DNA of 64,000 nucleotides from AC-32 sp963704005 (GTDB lineage Bacteria; Actinomycetota; Thermoleophilia; Gaiellales; Gaiellaceae). A program made the translations under genes and the position numbers. Location of the stretch: the NCBI GenBank assembly GCA_963704005.1, contig CAVPGJ010000005.1, forward strand, positions 806,001 through 870,000. The letters run 5' to 3'. Positions 25,067-34,732 of the stretch are shown here, one piece after another; positions within the stretch are counted from its first letter, which is position 1; the number at the start of each line of letters is the position of its first letter. The notes under the pieces are model-generated. The model saw only the letters and a program-made list of their open reading frames with translations. It searched no databases and was not told the origin of the DNA.

Positions 25067-25202
25067 GGGGTCTACGCGGGGTCCACGTCCTGTTCGCTCC
25101 AGGTCTTCGGCCGCCATCTCGGCTGACGCGATTTCTTGGAGCAATGCGGCTTCGCGCGACTCGGCGCGACCGACGACGACTTCGGATCACCGCTCGTAAT
25201 GA
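25067..25202 (+). repeat. 136-bp island repeat R1 with att-like end
   Basis: Starts GGGGTCTACGCGGGGTC and ends CGCTCGTAATGA. Aligns end to end with R2 (26867-27001) at roughly 70% identity by eye (shared blocks CTTCGGCCGCCA, ATGCGGCTTCGCGCG, CTCGTAATGA). The terminal CTCGTAATGA equals the anticodon-loop segment of tRNA-Thr (19967-19976). GGGGTCTAC-type strings also occur at about 20071 beside attL. Confidence 0.7.
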
Positions 25203-25310
25203 GGTGCGGCGCTGGCCCCTCGCGTGCTCCTCAGGCGAGTAAGAGCTCGCAGAGCCGGGCGGCGTCGCGCTGATACTGCAGCGTCGTCAGATGAAGAGGC
25301 ATTGGCCGCG

Positions 25311-25625
25311 TCAATGGCTGTCGGCGATGACCTTCTTGCTGTCGACGTCATAACCGTAGGTGTTCTCCGCCGTGGTTCCGGGGACGGCAGGGCCAAAGAT
25401 GACGCAGGCATAATCCCAATCCCGCCACTGTCCTGAACCGGGACGGCATCTGACGTGGACACCTTGTTTCGCCCGCGCTTGAAGCCACTGCTGCGTCTCC
25501 GCCGCCGAAAGCTTCGCGGTCCCGCCGTGCGTAGCGTCAACGGCGAGACCAATAGCGATACCGATGCCGGCCGCCAGCAAAAGGACGAGAACTGCTTGCG
25601 CCGGACGGCGCGCTCTACGTCGCAC
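25311..25625 (-). CDS. Small membrane-anchored or secreted protein downstream of the amidase
   Basis: 104 residues; the start overlaps the end of the amidase gene by 11 bases, so the two are in one operon. Basic N-terminus (MRRRARRPAQ) and one hydrophobic helix (AVLVLLLAAGIGIAIGLAV), then an exported domain with two Cys (VHVRCRPGSGQ, WDYACVIFG) that could form a disulfide, and the ending TYGYDVDSKKVIADSH. The exported part looks like a small PASTA/PepSY-sized beta domain but I cannot assign it. Its linkage to the amidase suggests a partner, inhibitor or immunity role (inference). Confidence 0.7.
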   Translation of the reverse strand: MRRRARRPAQAVLVLLLAAGIGIAIGLAVDATHGGTAKLSAAETQQWLQARAKQGVHVRCRPGSGQWRDWDYACVIFGPAVPGTTAENTYGYDVDSKKVIADSH

Positions 25626-26352
25626 TCACCACCCACCAGACAGCATTTGCATTGGCCGGATCCGCCTGGAGGGCCTTGAGCGACTTGTCTAGGCGGTTGT
25701 GCGTGTGGTAGGTGAGATAAATGTCGCTTGCGCCGACTGTCGTGGCGATCGCTGAGTGGATGATGTGAGGATGGCCGTCGCCGTCCTTGCCGTTCCAGTC
25801 AACCAGCACGATGTCGCCCGGCTGCACTTGCGACCAGTACCGGACGAAGCTCCGCCTGCCGGTGACTTCGATGTGGCGAGCGAACCACGACGAGACAGAC
25901 CAGGTTCTTGTGTAAACCGGCGGATTACCACCGTAGTAGAACCAGTCGCGGGGATCGCTCCAGTCTGCGGTCGGGTTCTGGTTCGTCCAACCACCGGCCT
26001 TGAGCGCTTGCGATACGAAGTTCATGCAGTCGTTCGTGAAGTGGATGTATTGGGCGTTGTTGTAGCCCGCCGAGCTGTCGGTGTTGAGAGTCCCAACGTA
26101 CTGCCGCGCGTACGCGATGATCGCGTTTCTCCCGCCATCGCCGCCTCCATCGCCTGGTGGCGAGTTCGGCGCCGCCCCGGCGGGTGCAGTCCACCCAATG
26201 ACGCTTGCGGCGGGTGTCGCTCCCGTGTAGTCGGCGGCGAGTGCGGTGCCGGACGAATCAAATCCCGTCTCACCTGCGAGAGCGGGAACCGTGAGGACGA
26301 GGGTCGCGCTCATGGCAGCAACCGCACAGAACGCCAGTGTTCTCAACTGCAT
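25615..26352 (-). CDS. Secreted amidase-domain protein (Amidase_6 type)
   Basis: 245 residues from ATG 26352, chosen because GGAGGTAGAG precedes it and the signal peptide (QLRTLAFCAVAAMSATLVLTVPALA) then starts at the N-terminus. After a Gly/Pro/Asp-rich linker comes a cysteine-protease-fold amidase: YARQYVGTLN, the nucleophile region NDCMNFVSQALKAGGW, then HPHIIHSAIA and TYHTHNRLDKSL, matching the putative amidase domain (PF12671, from memory). It probably acts outside the cell on peptides or cell-wall peptide bonds. The N-terminal linker shares a YTGATPAASVIGW motif with the small upstream protein. Lower-GC codon use than the flanks. Confidence 0.8.
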   Translation of the reverse strand: MQLRTLAFCAVAAMSATLVLTVPALAGETGFDSSGTALAADYTGATPAASVIGWTAPAGAAPNSPPGDGGGDGGRNAIIAYARQYVGTLNTDSSAGYNNAQYIHFTNDCMNFVSQALKAGGWTNQNPTADWSDPRDWFYYGGNPPVYTRTWSVSSWFARHIEVTGRRSFVRYWSQVQPGDIVLVDWNGKDGDGHPHIIHSAIATTVGASDIYLTYHTHNRLDKSLKALQADPANANAVWWVVSAT

Positions 26353-26445
26353 CTCTACCTCCAAGCGGTCGGGGCGCAACCATTTCACACGTTGCCTCTA
26401 GGGTCAACGAAACGCAAGAAGATGCCGCCCTGAGGCAGCGCTCGC

Positions 26446-26640
26446 CTAAGGAGCGGAGTCAGGCTGCTGCGGCTGCCAACCAACGACGGTGCTGGTTGGA
26501 GCGGGTCCTGTATATGGCGGAGGATTCGGGACGCCAGTCGGATCGGACCCGGAGTCGTCTGCATGAGCCGTCCAGCCGACCGCTAGAGATACGCCGACTG
26601 CTCCGACGAGCAGCAGGAGGATGATGAAGCGGAGGTTCAT
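26446..26640 (-). CDS. Short secreted peptide upstream of the amidase
   Basis: 64 residues from ATG 26640 with a good ribosome site (AAAGGAG, 9 nt upstream). An N-terminal signal (LRFIILLLLVGAVGVSLAVGW) precedes a 40-residue Pro/Gly/Thr-rich exported tail. The tail segment PYTGPAPTSTVVGW mirrors DYTGATPAASVIGW in the amidase linker, so the two may bind a common partner or derive from a duplicated N-terminus. Upstream, TTGCGG and GATACT are separated by 18 bases and could be its promoter (near 26663-26692). Confidence 0.65.
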   Translation of the reverse strand: MNLRFIILLLLVGAVGVSLAVGWTAHADDSGSDPTGVPNPPPYTGPAPTSTVVGWQPQQPDSAP

Positions 26641-26662
26641 CAGTCAGCTCCTTTAGGTCGAA

Positions 26663-26692
26663 GTATCTCACTATTCACGTCGTTGCCGCAAT
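26663..26692 (-). promoter_or_regulatory. Possible promoter of the amidase operon
   Basis: On the minus strand, TTGCGG, then 18 bases, then GATACT, in an AT-rich pocket just upstream of the 64-residue peptide gene. No other promoter-like sequence is visible for this three-gene operon. Suggestive only. Confidence 0.4.
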
Positions 26693-26717
26693 TAGCATGG
26701 CGAGCATTCGTGTGACG

Positions 26718-26851
26718 TCGGCGGCTTCGTGCGCGAGCACTTCCGGCGCTACTCGGCACGGGGCTTGCCGCTCTACGGGACGGCGCCTCGCCGTTACTCG
26801 GACGACCCGGTCGGCCGGCTTGCTACGCCCGCCGTGCTCGCGGCCGAGTAA
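26718..26851 (+). pseudogene. Possible gene remnant
   Basis: A short frame without a start reads GGFVREHFRRYSARGLPLYG and then TAPRRYSDDPVGRLATPAVL before the stop at about 26849. It has the composition of a real coding end (GC-rich third positions) and sits between the amidase operon and repeat R2. No family recognised; it may be the broken end of an older gene. Confidence 0.3.
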
Positions 26852-26866
26852 TAACGGGCGCTTAGA

Positions 26867-27001
26867 GGGGCTACGCGGGGTCTACGTCGTTGTCGTTCGA
26901 GGACTTCGGCCGCCAGTGCGGTCGGGCAGAATCAGCAGAGCGATGCGGCTTCGCGCGTCTGGGCGCGACAGGGGGCGACCCCTGGTCAACGCTCGTAATG
27001 A
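26867..27001 (+). repeat. 135-bp island repeat R2 with att-like end
   Basis: Counterpart of R1 (25067-25202). Ends in CTCGTAATGA at 26992-27001, exactly where the second recombinase frame ends on the other strand (its last residues, HYER, are the antisense of this string). R1 and R2 bracket the amidase operon. Confidence 0.7.
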
Positions 27002-27978
27002 ATATCCGCGGAACCGCCACGCCGATGACCCTCGCCGTCTTGATCGTACGCGTACGCGCGCCGACGTTGCCGATCCCGAGCCGGAAAGTGAAGCCGCTTC
27101 ACGGCGCCTCGCAGCTCGTGTGCCGTCACGCGCGTGTAGCGCTGCGTCGAGTCGAGGTGCTTGTGGCCGAGCAGCTCCTGGATCTGGCGCAGGTTCGCCC
27201 CGGCGCGCAGAAGCTCGGATGCGAAGACGTGTCGGAGCGTGTGCGGCGTCACCCGCTTGCGCTCGGTGACCCCGGCGGCCCGCGCGTAGCGGAGGAAGGT
27301 CTGGGTCAGGATCGTCTGCGAGAGCCGTCGGCCCTGCACACCGACGAAGAGCGCCGGCTCGGGGTCGTGCGCCCGGACACGGAGGTAGTCGAGGAAGAGC
27401 GGCTCGAGCGCAGGGTGGATCGGCACCACGCGCTGCCGGCCACCTTTCGCCCTGCGCACCTTCAGCAGCCGGCGCTCGAGGTCGACGTCTGCCCAGTCGA
27501 GCCCGAGCAGCTCGCTGCGTCGAAGGCCGGCGTAGGCGAAGAGCGCGAGCAGCAGCCGGTCGCGCTCGCGCTTACCGTCATGCTTGCGCTTCCAGACGTC
27601 GTCGCGCTCGGTCGCGTCGAGCAGGCGCGCGAGCTCGCGCCGGTCGAGCACGTCGGGCAGCGCCTCGCGCTTGCGCGGCGTGCGCAGCACTTGCGCCGGA
27701 TCGCGCTCGAGCTGCTCGTTCTCGAGCAGGAAGCGGAAGAAGCACTTGAGCGCGGCGACGGTGCGCGCCTGGCTCGACGGCGCCGGCCGGCGGGCCGCCT
27801 CCTCGGCGAGGAACCGCCGCAGCTGGGCGGGCCGCACCTCGCTAACCGTGACGATTCCCTCCCGCTCCAGGAAGGCGAGGCAGGCAACAACGTCGCGCTC
27901 GTAGGCGGAGCAGGTGAGCGGCGCGAGCCGCCGCTCGAGCCGGCAGTAGGCAAGGAAGTCGACCAGTTCTCGGTGCAT
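26986..27978 (-). CDS. Second tyrosine recombinase (XerC/XerD-like)
   Basis: 330 residues from ATG 27978, preceded by AAAGGA. N-terminal SAM-like core-binding domain (VDFLAYCRLERRLAPLTCSAYERDVVACLAFLE), then the catalytic domain with Arg in YAGLRRSELLGLDW, Lys in VRRAKGGRQRVVP, His-X-X-Arg in TPHTLRHVFASELL, His in LLGHKHLDSTQ and Tyr in QRYTRVTAHEL. About 30 extra residues follow the Tyr helix and end in the antisense of CTCGTAATGA. It differs from the tRNA-adjacent integrase (no AP2 domain). It may mobilise the R1-R2 segment or the RHS unit; inference. Confidence 0.9.
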   Translation of the reverse strand: MHRELVDFLAYCRLERRLAPLTCSAYERDVVACLAFLEREGIVTVSEVRPAQLRRFLAEEAARRPAPSSQARTVAALKCFFRFLLENEQLERDPAQVLRTPRKREALPDVLDRRELARLLDATERDDVWKRKHDGKRERDRLLLALFAYAGLRRSELLGLDWADVDLERRLLKVRRAKGGRQRVVPIHPALEPLFLDYLRVRAHDPEPALFVGVQGRRLSQTILTQTFLRYARAAGVTERKRVTPHTLRHVFASELLRAGANLRQIQELLGHKHLDSTQRYTRVTAHELRGAVKRLHFPARDRQRRRAYAYDQDGEGHRRGGSADIHYER

Positions 27979-28251
27979 GGTGTCCTTTCGGCAGGCCGAG
28001 GGCTGCTGCTCCCAAGATCGTGACCAGTCTCCGGCTTCTGCACGCGCGGCGCCGACCGTTGATCCGAGGGCGACTGCCAACTTTCGTCGACCTGAGGGAA
28101 AAAGCCGCTCGTTCCGCATCTCAGGCCTTGAACTCTGTTTCCAAATGTGCGATACCTGCGGCGCCGTCAGAACACCAGCGGTTCGCGAGTCAGCGGCCGC
28201 CTCGCTGATGCGACCAGGACGATCGAACCGCCGCTCAGGAGGGGGTCGTCC

Positions 28252-31200
28252 GTGCACGCTTCGTTTCGCAGGTTCCTCACTAGGTTCACGCCGGTCGTAG
28301 GGTCGCCGCTCAAGTTCCACAGAATCCCAGCAAAGCTCGCGAGAGCCGGGGGCCTCAGTGATGCACTTGCTTGGTTCACCGCCGCGCTCCTCGTAGCGAC
28401 GATCGTCGCGCTCGACCGGCCGGCGAATGCTTGGGCGACCAACGTCTCCGGAACGATCTCTACCAACACGACCTGGACTGCTGCGAACAGTCCGTACGTG
28501 ATGACCGGCAACGTCAGTATCGCCTCCGGCGTGACACTGACGATCGACCCGGGGGTGACGGTCGAGGGAAACTCCTCGAGCCGCCTGTTGACGGTTAGCG
28601 GTTCCCTGTCGGCGGTCGGGACGGGCTGCCAACCCGATCACCTTCTCCTCAACCACGGACTCCGCTCCCGGCCAGTGGAACGGCATCAGCTTCCCGTCGG
28701 GCTCCGGTACCTCGACCCTCGACTACGTCAACATCCGCTACGGCGGCGACAGCAGCGCCTCGCACCTGAACGGGATGATCGCGGCCTCGGGCGGCACGAT
28801 CACGATCGACCACTCGACGGTCAGCTCGAGCAAGGTCTCGGGTCTGGCCGCAAATGGCGGCAGCACCGGATCGGGCCTTTCGCTCACGATCCGTCACACC
28901 AAATTCGAGAGCAACGGCTTCAACGGCAGCACCAAGCAGGGCGACGGCCTCTACGCCAGCAACGCCAACCTGACGATCCGCGACTCCGCCTTCTGGTCGA
29001 ATGCGATCGACGGCCTCGACTACCAGGTCTCGAGCAGTTACACGGCAGCGCAGGCAACCATCGCCGGCTCCTCGCTCTGGAGCAACAAACGCGACGGCGT
29101 CTTCATCTCCGACTCCAACGCAACCACGCTCGGGCCCATCGGCCACGCCTCGGGCGAACTTCCGAACGACATCTACGACAACGGCACCTTCGGCTTCAGC
29201 GTCACCGAGAATTGGAACCAGCTCTCGACCACCAACCCCTCGAGCACGCTCGACTGGAGCGGCAACTACTGGGGGCCGGTCGTCTCGCAGCCCTGCAATC
29301 TCGGCACCCAGACCGGGCACCTGAGCTACTCCTTCCCCGACCCCGACCCGGGCGCGCTCCGGCCGGTCGACCGCGGTCCCGTCTCGCACGGACTGGCGGT
29401 CAGCGGCTCGCTTTGGTGCGGCAACGACGATGTCTCGAGCGCCCCACCCGCCTACGATGCGCCCGACCTCTACTTTAACCCGCCCCCACCCACCTTCGGC
29501 GGGCTCCTTTCGCGCCTCGCTCTGGAACTGCAAGCAGTGCATGCGCCAGTTCGCGGAAAACGCCGGCGGGCTCGATACGGCGGGCCCGAACCCGGCCCAG
29601 AACATCGGCGACCCGGTCAACACGGCAACCGGCGATCTGTTCGAGAACGCGACCGACCTGCGCCTCGGCGGGCCCGGGATCCCGTTTGTCTGGGCACGCT
29701 CGTACAACTCGGCCGACACGGGCAGCTCCGGGCTCGGCGTCGGCTGGACGGACATGTTCGAGGCCAAGCTGACCCCCGGAACTCCTCTTATCTACCGCGC
29801 GGGCTCGGGACAGGAGTTCCAGTTCACCAAGACTTCAGGCGGCTCAAGCGGCGCCGCCACCTACGCCGCCAAGGGCTTCGACGGCGTCCTCAAGCGCCTC
29901 TCTGACAACAGCTTCCAGCTGGTGACGCGCGACCAGCGCACCTTCCTCTTCAACAGCTCCGGCAACCTGACCCAGATCAAGCCGCGCTTCCTGCCGGCGA
30001 CGACGCTCGCCTACACGAGCGGCAAGCTCACCTCGATCACCGACTCGGCTGGCAGGACGATCACCATCACCTACTCGTCCTCCGATCCCTCGCTGATCGA
30101 GAAGGTCACGCTCCCGGATGGCCGCTACGTCCAGTACGGCTACACGAGCAGCCGGCTGACCAGCGTTCAGGATGCGCGCGGCAAGAGCTGGACGCTTGCC
30201 TACGACGGCAACGGCCGACTGACCTCGATCGAGGATCCCCTCGGCCACTACGAGCTCCAGGACGTCCAGTACGACAGCCAGGGCAGGGTGACGAGCGAGG
30301 AAAACGGCAGCGGCGATACGACCAGTTTCGCCTACACGACTTCCGACCCCTACGACGTCACCACCGTAAGCATTCCTGGCCGAGGCGACTGGGTCTACAA
30401 GCAAATCGGCAACCTCGTGATGAGCGTCACCGATCCGCTCGAGCGGACGACCTCCTACACCTACGACGCGATGGGACGCACGGCGAGCGTCACCGACGCG
30501 CGCGATAACACGCGCCGCTTCGAGTACGACGCCCACGGCAACCTCGTCAACCAAGTCGCGCCGACCTCGCTCGGCTTCTCGATTCACCGCACCTTTAACT
30601 CGACCAATGACCTAATGAGCGAGACGGACGGACGCGGCAACGCGACCAGCTACGCCTACGCGACCGGTTCCGATCCGGCCGCGGACTACCAGGTCGGGCA
30701 GCTGCAAGACGATCACCGACCGCGAGGCCGGGCTCACGACCTTCAAGTATTGGACGACGAGCTCCTCGCCGAGCCCGCCCTCGGACAACGTCGGCCTACT
30801 GAAGAGCGTGAGCAACCAGCGCTCAAAGACGAGCACCTACGACTACGACTCGAGCGGCAACCTGACCAAGATCACCAGCCCGCTCGGCCTGAAGACGACG
30901 ATGGGCTACGACTCCTCCGGCCGGCTGACGAGCCGCCGCGACCCGCGCGGCAACGTTCCCGACCCACCCGACGGCTACCTGACGCAGTGGACCTACGACG
31001 AGGTCGACCACGTCAGCACGCTGACCGATGCCCGCGGCAACGAGACCGACTTCGACTACGACGACAACGAGCTGCTGGCGAGCGAGACCCGCACCGACCG
31101 CGACTCGACTCAGCGGGTGACGAGCTTCCAGTACGACGATGCCAACCGGCTCTGGAAGACGACCGCACCCGGTGCCGCAACGCCGGAAATTCGTCTCTAC

Positions 31201-34139
31201 TGGCCGGACGGCAAGCTCGAGTCGGTCGAATCGCCCGAGGGAAGGACGACCAGCTACGCCTACGACGACGCCGGCGAGCTCGAGACGCTGGTCGAGCCGA
31301 ACGGCAACGAGGCCGGCGCGACCGCCTCCGACTGGACTTGGACCTACGGCTACGACGATGCGGGCAACCGGATCAGCGAGTCGCATCCCGACGGCGGCAC
31401 CCGCACGATCGCCTACGACGCGCTCGACCGCCCCACCCAGTGGACGGACGAGATCGACGGCACGCACAGCCGCTCGACGAGCGTCGAGTACGACGCCGAC
31501 TCGAACATCACCAAGCGCACGGATGGGCTCGGGAACTTCGCCACCTACGGCTACGACAAGCTGAACCGGCTGACGAGCTACAAGGACGAGCGCCAGCTCG
31601 CCGGCGACCCTTGGACGTACACCTACTACCCGACCGGCGAGCTCAAGTGCGTCACCAGCCCGAAGGGCTTCGTCACCAACTACGGGATCGACGACGACGG
31701 GCGTACGACCTCGATGATCGACCCACGCGCCGACGTCGCCTGCGGTGGCAGCTCGACGCCTTTCACCTGGCAGTACGGCCACGACGAGGAAGGCAACCGG
31801 ACGAGCGTCACCGACCCGCTCGGAAACGAGGTCGACTACGGCTACAACGCGCTCGACGAGCTCGAGTCGGTAACCGATCAACGCGGCAACGAGACGACGC
31901 TCAGCTACGACGTCATGAACCGGCTCTGGAAGGTGACGCCGCCGGCTGCCGGGGCAAGCGGCACGCTCTACACCGAGTACGCGTACGACCCACGCGGCGA
32001 CCTCGCCTCGCGCACCGATCCCAACGGTCACGAGACGACCTGGACGAGCGATCTCGACGGACTCGTCACCCAGAAGACGTCGCCGGTCGGCACCTGGAAC
32101 TACAGCTACTTCCCGAACGGGACGCTGAAGACGCTCGAGACGCCTGCCGGTAGCGCGACGCCGACAGGCGGCGACGGCACGATCACCTACGACTACGACC
32201 GGATGAGTCGCCTGGCTTCGGTCGACTACTCCGATTCGACGCCGGATGTCTCCCGCAGCTACGACCTCGCTGGGCGGCCCGTGTCGATGAGCGACGGCTT
32301 CGGCACGGCCACTTACACCTACGACGACGCCGACCACTTGACGGAGGTCGCGCGCAGCGGCGGCGGCGCCGGCCTGAACGGAAGCTTCCAGTACCAGTAC
32401 GACGAGGCCGGCAACATCACCGATCGCACCTACCCGAACTCGAGCGAGGCGAGCGCCGAGTACGACGAGGATGGACGCCTGACGAGCATCACCTCCGGGA
32501 GCGCGACGACAGACTTTGGTTACGACGAGGCGAACAACCTCACGACGGTCACGCTCCCCTCGGGGAATGGCCATGTCGCGACGCGCAGCTACGACGACGC
32601 CGGACGGCTGACCGGGGTCGAGAACGCCAAGGGCACGAGCGTCCTCTCCCAGTTCGACCGGACCCTCGACGAGGCCGGTAACCCGACCGTCGTCGAGACG
32701 ACGCGCGGAACGAGTCACGTCTACGACGCCTATGAGTACGACGCTCGCAACCGGCTGACCGCTTCCTGCTTCGACGTCGGCTCGTCGGCAAGCGACTGCA
32801 GCTCGGCGAGCAACGAGATCGACTACGCCTACGACAAGGTCTCCAACCGCACCCAGGAAATGAGGAGTGGCAGTGTCGGCAACACAGGGACGATCGACTA
32901 CTCGTACAACAGCGCCGACCAGCTCACTCAGACCGACGACGGCACGAACACCGTCTCCTACGGCTACGACGACAACGGCAACCGCGCCTCACGCGGCTCG
33001 GACACCTTCAGCCACGACCTCGCGAACGAGCTGACCTCGGCCGTAGTCGGCGGGGCGACCACCGACTACGGCTACGACGGCGACGGAGATCGCGTGAGCT
33101 CTTCCACGACTGGCGGCGCCGACCTGCGCTTCGGCTGGGACGAGCTTGCTCCGAGCGGCCTGCCCGAGCTTGCGCTCGAGCGTGACTCCTCCGGCGACGA
33201 CGTTCGCAGCTACCTGGAGGGACCGCAGGGGGCCGTCTCGATGACCGACGCAAGCGGCACCTTCTACTACCACTCCGATCCGCTCGGAAGCGTGACCGAC
33301 GTCACAGACGCGAGCGGCGCTCCACAGTGGAGCTACTCCTACGAGCCTTACGGCACCCAGCTCAGCGCCGCCGATGTCTCCGGCACAGCTCCTGCCAGCC
33401 CGCTCCGATTCGAGGGCCAGTACCTCGATCCCGCAAGCGAGCTCTACGACCTGCGTGCCCGGCAGTACGACCCGGCGACGGGGCGCTTCGACTCGCTCGA
33501 CGCCCTCGAGGGCCCGCTTTCCCGTCCCGCAACCAGCTCCTACCTCTATGCCGATGCCCAACCGACGACCCTCAGCGACCCGCTCGGGCTCTGCAGCTGG
33601 AGCGCTCCCTGGAGCTGCGGCTCCGACATCGGGCGGGCCGGTGGCAACGCGATCGCCGGCTCCGCCAGCAGTGCGTGGAATTCGACCGGTGGCGCTGCCA
33701 TCGACTGGGTGTCAGACCACCCTGTCCAAGCCGCAGTCGGCGCTACCGTCGCAGTTGGGACCGCGGCATGCGTCATCCTCGAGCCATGCGGGCTCGGGGA
33801 GGCCGCGGCGCGGGTGCTCTAGGCGCAGAGGAAACCACCGCCGTAGGTGAGGGCGCGGTCGCAGAATGCACTGCGGCAGACGAGGCTGAAAGCATTCTGC
33901 CGAGACTTGGCGCGCGACCGAGCTTCGAGAGTCCAGCTGAAAGTCCGGGTGAGGGATGGGAGTGGCGAGGGAGTGGCGATCCCGCTTCTGGCAAAGGATC
34001 TTGGTACAACCCGGAGACCGGTGAGTACCTACACCCGGACCTTGCCCACCCAGATCCGATTGGTCCGCACTACGACTGGCGAGCACCAGACGGAACCGTC
34101 TACCGGGTCTTCCCGGACGGGACGGTTGCACCGAAGTGA
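28252..34139 (+). pseudogene. Large RHS/YD-repeat toxin with beta-helix N-terminus and polymorphic-toxin tip, four frameshifts
   Basis: Start GTG 28252 after CAGGAGGGGG. About 1960 residues if repaired. Order: signal sequence (WFTAALLVATIVALDRPANAWA); parallel beta-helix (LTIRDSAFWSNAIDGLDYQV-type rungs, to 29.4 kb); a Cys pair linker (WNCKQCMRQF); the DUF6531-like RHS entry (NTATGDLFENATDLRLGGPG); YD repeats to 33.3 kb; the RHS core with RFEGQYLDPASELYDLRARQ, YDPATGRF and the autoprotease-type DPLGL; and a C-terminal tip with NPETGEYLHPDLAHP, DPIGPHYDWR, VFPDGTVAPK, resembling polymorphic toxin type 37 (Ntox37, from memory). Frame breaks: about 28624, 29502, 30705 (all +1) and about 33810 (-1). 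The stop overlaps the immunity gene (GTGA). Confidence 0.85.
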
Positions 34140-34732
34140 CGAGCGGCAGTATTGGTCGCCTGCTCGACCCCGACATTGCGCGAGACTGGATCCGGGGATC
34201 GCTAGCTCAAGGATCCTTGCTGTCGATGTTGATGACCGAGCAGCTTGCCTCACTATCCGGAGCTCTGCTGATAGCCCCTATTGACATCGACCCTGGGCAA
34301 CCACGGCTGGACGATCACGGCCACGGTTATTCGTCCGCGGAAGTCGATCGATTGGCGGTCAAGCTGCTCCAAGCCCTAGTGGCCGAGGGCGCCCGAACTC
34401 TGGTCGTCGAGGACGATCTGGCGCGGCGCGGAGATCCAAGGCTGGAGGGCAACGTTGGGTTCGTAGAGGACCGCGTCGTCAAGTGGGCGGAACTTGACCG
34501 GGGCACCGTTGACGCGGTGACCCTCCTGCGAAGTGGATCTTCGGGGTACCCGCTGAATGCCTTTGTCAGCACTCTCAGCGCCAGGGAGCTCATGCTGGAG
34601 CCTCGGTCACAGCTGCGGTCGGAGACCCTTTCGTCCATTGTCCGCTCAGTCGTGGCTGTCATCGCTTCTGTCTATGACGCAGAGGCATACGTGGCCCTGC
34701 TGACCGACGAAGCGCTCGAAGTCACTTCATGA
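34136..34732 (+). CDS. Candidate immunity protein of the RHS toxin
   Basis: 198 residues from GTG 34136, overlapping the toxin stop by 4 bases. Soluble and acidic, mostly helical at the start (DIARDWIRGSLAQGSLLSMLM), with an alpha/beta middle (GARTLVVEDDLARRGDPRLE) and a helical end (ETLSSIVRSVVAVIASVYDAE). No signal or membrane segment, consistent with a cytoplasmic neutraliser. I do not recognise the family. Being the first gene after a toxin tip, translationally coupled, makes it the expected immunity gene; the function is inferred from that position. Confidence 0.65.
   Translation: MTSGSIGRLLDPDIARDWIRGSLAQGSLLSMLMTEQLASLSGALLIAPIDIDPGQPRLDDHGHGYSSAEVDRLAVKLLQALVAEGARTLVVEDDLARRGDPRLEGNVGFVEDRVVKWAELDRGTVDAVTLLRSGSSGYPLNAFVSTLSARELMLEPRSQLRSETLSSIVRSVVAVIASVYDAEAYVALLTDEALEVTS

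Larger units (their letters stand above)
24639..25310. other. Gene-free, degenerate stretch of the island
   Basis: No supported gene. Contents visible: two direct copies of a motif (GTCAGGTCT, a few bases, ATTTCGCCA) at 24741-24761 and 24935-24956, and the first copy of a 136-base repeat (25067-25202) ending in the tRNA-like string CTCGTAATGA. Confidence 0.6.
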
